From: Diospyros lotus
Taxonomy: Eukaryota; Streptophyta; Magnoliopsida; Ericales; Ebenaceae
Assembly (NCBI RefSeq): GCF_014633365.1
Contig: NC_068347.1
Coordinates: 21,784,433-21,848,432, forward strand
Length of the DNA: 64,000 nt
Direction: 5' to 3'
Positions 58,141 to 64,000 of this stretch are shown here, piece after piece (positions within the stretch are counted from its first letter, which is position 1; every line of letters starts with the position of its first letter). The notes beneath the pieces are model-generated. The model saw only the letters and a program-made list of their open reading frames with translations. It was not told the DNA's origin and did not search any database. Made by a program: the position numbers and the translations under genes.

Positions 58141-61100
58141 AATGTGACAGTAGCTGTCAGTAACTCAAATTCTTTAGCTGAAGTTTTAAATATCTCTTGT
58201 ACATCTACTGTAAATGAAAGGATTATGGATTCTGGATGCTTTTTTCACGTGTGTCCAAATATAGATTGGTTTCAAAACTTTAGCACTAAAGAAACTGGCA
58301 CTGTTTTTATTGGAAATAATCATTCATGCAAAATTAAAGGTATAAGTGACATCTCTCTGAAACTACATGATAACAAAATTATAATGTTAATTGATGTGAG
58401 ATATGTACCTAGATTAAAACGAAACTTGATTTCTCTTGGCACCTTAGATGAATTAGGGTTTTCATATAAAGCTGAAAATGGTTTTCTTCATGTGTTTAAG
58501 AATGATGACCTTATTCTCTCCGGAACAAAGAAGCATGGTCTATATGTGTTGGATGGTTATTGTCATATTCCATCTGCATGCATGGTTAAATCTGATAGAA
58601 TAGATTTATGGCACTTGAGACTTGGCCATATGAGCCAGAAAGGGCTACAGGCACTGTCCAACCAAGGGTACCTTGGTCCAGTGTCTGCAGATGCCTTAGG
58701 CTTCTGTGAGCCATGTACCCTAGGCAAGCAACACAAGCTAAGCTTCCCAAAGGGAACTCACCTAGCGAAGGTATGCCTAGAGTATTTGCATGCAGACCTT
58801 TGGGGTCCCTCCCAAGTTCCCTCACACGACGATAACAGGTATTTCTTGTCCATAATTGATGATTTTTCTAGAAAGGTATGGATATTTTTAATGAAATCTA
58901 AGGATAAAACTCTAGAAAAATTTAGATCATGGAAAACTTTGATTGAAAACCAAACTGATAGAAAGATCAAAACTCTAAGAACTGATAATGGATTGGAATT
59001 TTGTAATAGAAATTTTGATGAATTTTGCAAAACCCATGGTATCCTTAGGCATTGAACAGTAAAAAACACCCCTCAGCAAATTGGGGTTGCTGAGAGGATG
59101 AATAGAACCCTCTTAGAGAAGGTTAGATGCCTTTTGTTTACTGCTAGAATGCCTAAAACTTTTTAGGGAGAAGCCTTGTCTACAGCTGCTCACCTAGTGA
59201 ATAGGAGCCCCTTTACTGTTATAAATTTTAAGTGTCTTGAAGAGTAATGGACTGGGAGAAAACTGAACTTAGACTATCTAAGAGTGTTTGGTTGTGAAGC
59301 CTATGCCCATCAATCAGTTGGAAAGTTAGACCACAGGGTTATTAAATGTGTTTTTGTGGGATATCAAGAGGGAACCAAGGGTTATAGGTTATGGGGCAGA
59401 ACTTCAGGTGGAGTTAAAATCATTATTAGCCGAGATGTAAAATTTAATGAATCAACTTTCCCATGCAAATCAGACAATAATGAAGATAACTCAACACCTA
59501 GCGGCCCTAGTAAGATTGTATTAGGAGGTAGTACCCAAATTGAGGTGGAACAACAGGACTCTCCTACTACTCCACCCCCCAATGACCCTCGCACTCTTGA
59601 TGAGCCCTTAGACCAAGAAGAAACCTCTGATCAAGAAAGTGATCATGAGGCTCAACCAGATGACCTGGAAGTTGAGGAGTATGACTCTCCTCAACAATAC
59701 CTAAGTAATTATCAACTCAGCAGAGACCGAGTGAGAAGGTTAATTAGGCCTCCTATTAGATATGCATATTCAGACCTGGTATTCTGTGCCTTAGTTGCCA
59801 GAATGAAAATGAGAAATAGTGAGCCTACCTGCTATGAGGAGGCTGTCAGCTCCCATGACAGCATTAAGTGGAAACAGGCTATGGATGATGAAATGACCTC
59901 TTTAAAGATCAATGAGTCTTGGAAACTAGTTCCAAGACCTGATAAACAGAAGTTAATTAAATGTAAATGGTTGTTTAAGCTTAAAGAAGGGATGTCTTCA
60001 TCTGATCCTCTAAGATTTAAAGAAAGACTTGTAGCTAAAGGTTTTTCTCAAAGAGAAAGAATAGACTACACTGAAATCTTTTTACCAGTAGTTAAATTCA
60101 AAACCATACGTATGATGCTTGCTGTTGTAGTGTAATTTGACTTAGAACTTGAACAGATGGATGTCAAAACTATTTTTTTACATGGAGACATAGATGAGAT
60201 AATCCACATGGAACAACCTGCTGGGTACATTGATAAAAATCATCCTGATCATGTCTTCTTACTCAAAAAATCATTGTATGGATAAAACAATCTCATAGGT
60301 AATGGTATAAAAAGTTTGATAATTTTGCTACTGAGATTGGTTTTAATCGAAGTAAATATGATAGTTGTTTTTACTACATACTATCAGATGTCCCTGTTTA
60401 TCTTTTACTGTATGTTGATGATATCTTGATTATTAGCAAGTCCAAGTCAAAGATCTGTGAGTTAAAGTCACTGTTAAACACTAACTTTGACATGAAAGAC
60501 TTAGGACCAGTTAAGAAAATCCTAGGGATGATAGTAGAAAGAGATAGAAGTAAAAGCAAACTGAAAATACACAAGCGTGATTACCTTCTTAAAACGGTTC
60601 AAAAATTTGTTATGACTTAGTGTAAAACTGTCAATGTTCCCTTTGCTGGACATTTTATATTGTCTAAAACTCAGTGTCCATCATCTGAATCAGAATCTCT
60701 CAAAATGGAAAATATACCATATGCAAATGTTATAAGGACCATAATGTATTCCATGATAAGCACTAGGCCAGACCTAGCATATTCAATATCCCTACTAAGT
60801 AGGTTTATGTCCAATCCTGAAAAAATACACTAGGAAGCTTTAAAATATGTATTAAAATACATTAATGGTTCATTACATGTTGGCTTAAACTTTAAGAAAA
60901 GAAATGACACTCTTGACCTAGTAGGATATGTAGATTCAGATTTTGCAGGAGATAGGGACTCCCGTAAGTCCACCACAACATATTTCTTCACATTGGGTGG
61001 CAACTGCTTTAGTTGGAAGTCTTAGTTGCAGCCTTTTGTTCCTCTGTCTTCCACTGAAGCTGAGTATGTGGCGATCACTGATGTTTTCAAGGAAGTTATC

Positions 61101-61383
61101 TGGCTTCAAGATCTCTTGAGGGAAATCAATCTTCTATAAGGTAAGGTCAAGGTATTTTCTGATAGCCAGAGGGCAATTCATTTATGTAAGAATCTTGTTT
61201 ATCATGAAAGAACTAAACATGTTGATGTGAAGTTTCATTTTGTGAGAAATCTGGTAAGTAATGGAACTGTTGTAATCCACAAAGTATCTACAAAGGATAA
61301 TTCAGCTGATATTGGGACAAAGGTAGTAACTGCAGCTAAGTTCAAGCACTGCTTGGGCTTACTGCATGTTAAAGTTGGTTAAT
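58141..61383 (+). pseudogene. copia pol remnant (protease, integrase, RT, RNase H)
   Basis: Long open stretches. 58141-59055: protease (IMDSGCFFHVCPNIDWF near 58224), LWHLRLGHMSQKGLQ, integrase core (YLHADLWGPSQVPS, IIDDFSRKVWIF, LRTDNGLEFCN). 59284-60135: GCEAYAHQS, then RT fingers (WKQAMDDEMTSLKINESWKL). Then YVDDILIISKSKS near 60411 and RNase H (YVDSDFAGDRDSRKS near 60928, SSTEAEYVAITDV, HVDVKFHFVRN). Stops at 59053, 59164 (TTTTAG, former Trp), 59245, 60133, 60283, 60618, 61022 and 61137 break it. Confidence 0.9.
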
Positions 61384-61476
61384 CCAAAGCAACTAGAGCA
61401 ATGAGGGTAAGGATAGAAGTTTGCTGCACTTATTGGTGTTTGATCCCTTGTATCATTGATGCTTCAAGGTGGAGAT

Positions 61477-61732
61477 TGTTGGTTGTGAAGCACACAACGA
61501 CACCGTTTTCACTTAAGGACCCGGGTATGAGGGTTAGCTGTAACCATTGCCACATGGCAGTGGAGGGCAACTTGGCAACCGCTCGGGTGTCCTTCATCTC
61601 GATCGTGCTTCTTGTCTCGTCCTTATGCAATCTGGACCGTCGATGCTGCATTTTATCTGGTGCAATCCAAGCCTTTCAAATGCATTGTGCGACCCCTATT
61701 TATTTACTGTACATCGAGATGTGTAATTGACA

Positions 61733-61770
<38 letters not shown>

Positions 61771-62204
61771 TGTAGACACTTAGGGCTCGAGGGGTCTTTC
61801 TCATTCTTGATTCAGACTCTCTTTGGCTCTTTTTGGTCTTCTCTCTGGTTCGAATAGAGTAAGCCTCTGATCTATTTCTTGTTATAGTTTTGAGGCGATT
61901 TTGATAGAGAACTAGTCTCTGTAAATAAGAGTGATTGTGAGGCTTGTATTCAGTGTGTTTCTAAACCCTATTTTTATCTCCGATAGTGTAGTGAGCTCTT
62001 CTTTACCGGAACTCAACGTGGACGTAGTCCTTTTGGGTGAACCACGGTAAATCTCTCGTGTTGTTTTTGCTTTCTATCATTTTTATTCGTATTTGTTTGC
62101 GGTGTATGTTAGTTTTCGATTTCGGCTCTATTGAATGTTAGAAAAAGTATTTCAGTGATTCAAAATTTGTGTATGTGTTTGGGTTGCTCTCTGTTTGCGC
62201 AACA
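61477..62204 (+). repeat. 3' LTR of copia element 56425-62204
   Basis: TGTTGGTTGTGAAGCACAC...TGCGCAACA, with an uninterrupted (GA)n of about 30 bp at 61736-61767 where the 5' LTR has (GA)n(GT)n. Confidence 0.93.
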
Positions 62205-62209
62205 CAATT

Positions 62210-63156
62210 GATAGTAAATCATTTACCTTGTTTATCTCAGAGGCAACAGTCTAGAATTTTTCCATATATTGTTTTAGTGTTTCTCCTGGATTATGCTTGA
62301 CTTGGAGAAGTACTGAACTGATCTCACTGGATGTTGATTGGCTTGACACCTCGATGCTCCATTCAACGAGTGTGTCGTACCAATCTCATGCATTGTTATG
62401 TAGAGTTCGAGTGAAACTTAGACAAAGCATGGCATCAAGGGCACCCTTACCTTCTATATCATCTTAATAAAGACGTACGTGTTTGGCAGGGTCCTCTATT
62501 CTAAAATAATTATTGATGAATGGATATTCAAAGCGGTCAAGGACGGATTGATTAAGTACCTGGGCGAATAAAGGAATCATATAGTTGACTGGACAACTCA
62601 ACATCCTTGTTTTCCATGTTAACTTAGCTTAAGGTCACAAATAACTTCTTAGACTTCTTGCTTATTCATGCCTCGACTTCGGAATCGAGATCGACTTCAT
62701 TGAGGATGGCAATCTCGATCTCTTCTATGCTCATCATTTCTAGTCGGGAAATGACTTTTCCGGCTCTAGCAATCTTGATCATTCCACCTTTGGTCTTTTT
62801 GATTAGGATCACGTGGTGGAGATCGATGAGGTGGTGTACCTCCTTCAATGCCATGGACGATTCTTCTCTCTTCTCTATTAATTATTGGTTCAGTATGTAA
62901 TGTTGTATTTTCGAAGACTATTGTCCCATCCATTGCTTTGGTTGACTCAAGGCTGGTTACTGTGTCTGGTATTGTTGCCTCTTCCTTGGTTATTGACCAA
63001 GATTTATATCTATCTTCTTAGCTCGTTCCATTGTATAAGAAGAACTAAGGGATCTAAGGCCTTTAGATGGTCATCTGTTTGTCTTTCTTTACGTTGAGTT
63101 TCTGGATTGGATGGATTGTTGTCAATTATAGGGTAATAAATTGGGTGGTCTGCCAT
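62210..63156 (-). pseudogene. gag N-terminal remnant of the old Tat-like element
   Basis: The minus-strand ATG at 63156 opens MADHPIYYPIIDNNPSNPET; downstream pieces read RFEYPFINNYFRIEDPAKHVRLY, EGKGALDAMLCLSF and ISSVLLQVKHNPGETLKQYM, which match gypsy Gag order (YDG..DP..H...Y, ...D...CRAF, L...KQ..GESLR.Y). Several stops and frameshifts. The copia element cuts it at 62209. Confidence 0.78.
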
Positions 63157-63182
63157 CTCACTAAGTTAAGGGAAAAACTTTG

Positions 63183-63200
63183 GTCCCATAAATGACGTCA
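63183..63200 (-). promoter_or_regulatory. Decayed primer-binding site of the old Tat-like element
   Basis: On the minus strand it reads TGACGTCATTTATGGGAC, three bases after the LTR and 26 bases before the gag ATG. Compared with the Tat-type site TGGCGCCGTCTGTGGGAC, the differences are mostly C-to-T or G-to-A, as expected from decay of methylated cytosines. Confidence 0.5.
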
Positions 63201-63203
63201 ATT

Positions 63204-64000
63204 TGATAAAATGAGAATCAATCACCAATTAAATTTATAAGATCACCTGAGATTTGAATCACCTTTCAAGATTATCTGGACTTGAGATTCATGCACAAAT
63301 GAAACAAGAGCATTTGCTCCAAGATTAGGCTAGGAAGATGGCACTCTAATATTTAAGTCGGTAAAAATTTGAGAGAGAGTTTGTAAGCAGTGGCGGAGCC
63401 ACGTTTTGGCCAGCTAGGGCCCTAGCTACAGATGATTTTTTTATTTTTTTTTATATATATTACTACAAATAATTATAATTTTTATAATTTAGTCAGTGCT
63501 AAAATTATAATTTAGCTCGAACTCAAATTCTTTCTTGACTCTGCCACTATTTGTAAACCTATAAAAATAGTGTAAAATATTATACATTTAGCTCACATCT
63601 CGAAGTCTGACCTATTAGGTTGAGTTAGATGATAGAGATCACGACGTGAATAACTCAACCCCGTCTATATCACGAAGAATTAGTTGATTTCTCTTAGTTT
63701 GGCGGATCCAAGATTAAGTTGAATTGGAATTGCTGTATAAGCGTGAGTTATTTTGTCCTATATAAGTTTTTTGTGATGACACGGAATTCAAAGTCAAATT
63801 GTGAGTTGATTGAATATTTAACCTTTACTGTGGTATTTGACCTCTAGAATAACTTTGGTGACCTAACACTTCATCCTATATAAATTTCTCATTTTTCTAA
63901 TATCATCAAATATATATCACTCAGTAAAATCTTTAGTCTAGTTCGGGCGGGGGGGAATCACAATATTCTTCTTCTTTCAAATTTTTGTGATCAATGGTGT
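63204..64000 (-). repeat. 5' LTR of the old Tat-like element (continues past the window)
   Basis: Begins (plus-strand view) TGATAAAATGAGAATCAATC and aligns with 23859 onward up to about 63790, apart from the MITE at 63388-63549. The outer boundary is not in the window. Confidence 0.65.
63388..63549. mobile_element. hAT-type MITE (162 bp)
   Basis: Inverted ends CAGTGGCGGAGCCACG and TAGTGGCAGAGTCAAG (reverse complement of the right end), flanked by the 8-bp duplication TTTGTAAG (63380-63387) and TTTGTAAA (63550-63557). The interior is AT-rich with no ORF. The other LTR copy (near 24035) lacks it and shows the unoccupied site. Confidence 0.82.

Larger units (their letters stand above)
56425..62204 (+). 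mobile_element. Ty1/copia element (5.8 kb) inserted in old gag
   Basis: LTRs 56425-57148 and 61477-62204 (724 and 728 bp), perfect duplication CAATT (56420-56424 and 62205-62209). The primer site TGGTATTAGAGCC lies at 57151, two bases after the LTR (tRNA-iMet type with one mismatch); the polypurine tract AAGGTGGAGAT ends at 61476. The LTRs differ by several percent and in the length of a GA/GT microsatellite. The coding region covers all copia domains but has several stops. Confidence 0.94.
23859..64000 (-). mobile_element. Old Tat-like Ty3/gypsy element split by many nested insertions (runs off the right edge)
   Basis: Reconstructed outermost layer of the nest. LTR-type copies lie at 23859-about 24290 and 63204-about 63790 in the same orientation and begin alike (TGATGATGTGAAGATCAGTCACC and TGATAAAATGAGAATCAATC). 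Between them, minus-strand gypsy coding remnants occur in element order: gag start at 63156, gag across the copia and MITE insertions, protease-like sequence near 55.0-55.1 kb, RT at 31.93-31.19 kb, then a plus-strand antisense-ORF remnant. A decayed primer site follows the right LTR. Integrase was not found. The left flank before 23859 reads TAGAT; its partner would be outside the window. The ordering is seen; treating it as a single element is inference. Confidence 0.72.

Noticed and set aside
1..64000. CRISPR arrays, rRNA operons, tRNA genes
   Set aside because: No regularly spaced identical repeats with unique spacers and no cloverleaf-like sequence was recognised; tRNA-like words are only retrotransposon primer sites.

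Overview
The window is plant nuclear DNA, most likely from a eudicot. Evidence: one spliced class I formin gene with plant-type introns, plant-specific retroelement families (Ty1/copia elements with a tRNA-iMet primer site, Tat-like Ty3/gypsy with an antisense ORF, a Cassandra TRIM carrying a 5S-like segment), hAT and Harbinger-type MITEs, and AT-rich intergenic DNA. There are no bacterial operons, CRISPR arrays or rRNA genes. I could not name the species.

Region 1 (about 0.28-13.5 kb, minus strand) holds the only apparently functional host gene. It is a six-exon formin with signal peptide, membrane segment, proline-rich FH1 and FH2 domain; the exons join in frame to 953 residues. Its largest intron contains a 5.1-kb decayed copia retrotransposon (2224-7359) with TSD CTAAC. 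The region 13.5-16.07 kb is 5' flank and AT-rich intergenic DNA.

Region 2 (16079-22643) is a young, GC-rich, internally deleted Tat-like Ty3/gypsy element with TSD CCCTT. Its 5' LTR is fused directly to the tail of integrase, so gag, protease, RT and RNase H are gone. The antisense ORF is intact: three exons joining to 717 codons, with a TATA-like box upstream of it on the minus strand. The region 22.6-23.86 kb is repetitive flank.

Region 3 (23859 to beyond the right edge) is one very large nest. I read the outermost layer as an old minus-strand Tat-like element. Its pieces, in element order, are: 5' LTR (63204 onward), primer site, gag start at 63156, gag/protease scattered over 62.2-63.2, 56.3-56.4, 54.98-55.87 and 48.84-48.99 kb, RT at 31.9-31.2 kb, antisense-ORF remnant at 29.9-31.1 kb on the plus strand, and 3' LTR from 23859. 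Inserted into it are a SIRE-like LTR (24475-29036) holding a Cassandra TRIM and a solo gypsy-type LTR; a gag-only SIRE-like element (32038-48840) holding a gypsy-type LTR within a gypsy-type LTR, a hAT transposon with a captured nucleobase-ascorbate-transporter exon, and a copia element; a second SIRE-like LTR with another solo LTR inside it (49010-52244); a solo gypsy-type LTR (52266-54983); a Harbinger-type MITE; a 5.8-kb copia element (56425-62204); and a hAT MITE (63388-63549). Most boundaries come from matching target-site duplications read directly in the sequence.

Apart from the formin, coding sequence belongs to transposable elements and is nearly all broken. The intact antisense ORF of the Tat-like element and the gene-fragment-carrying hAT are the most interesting items.
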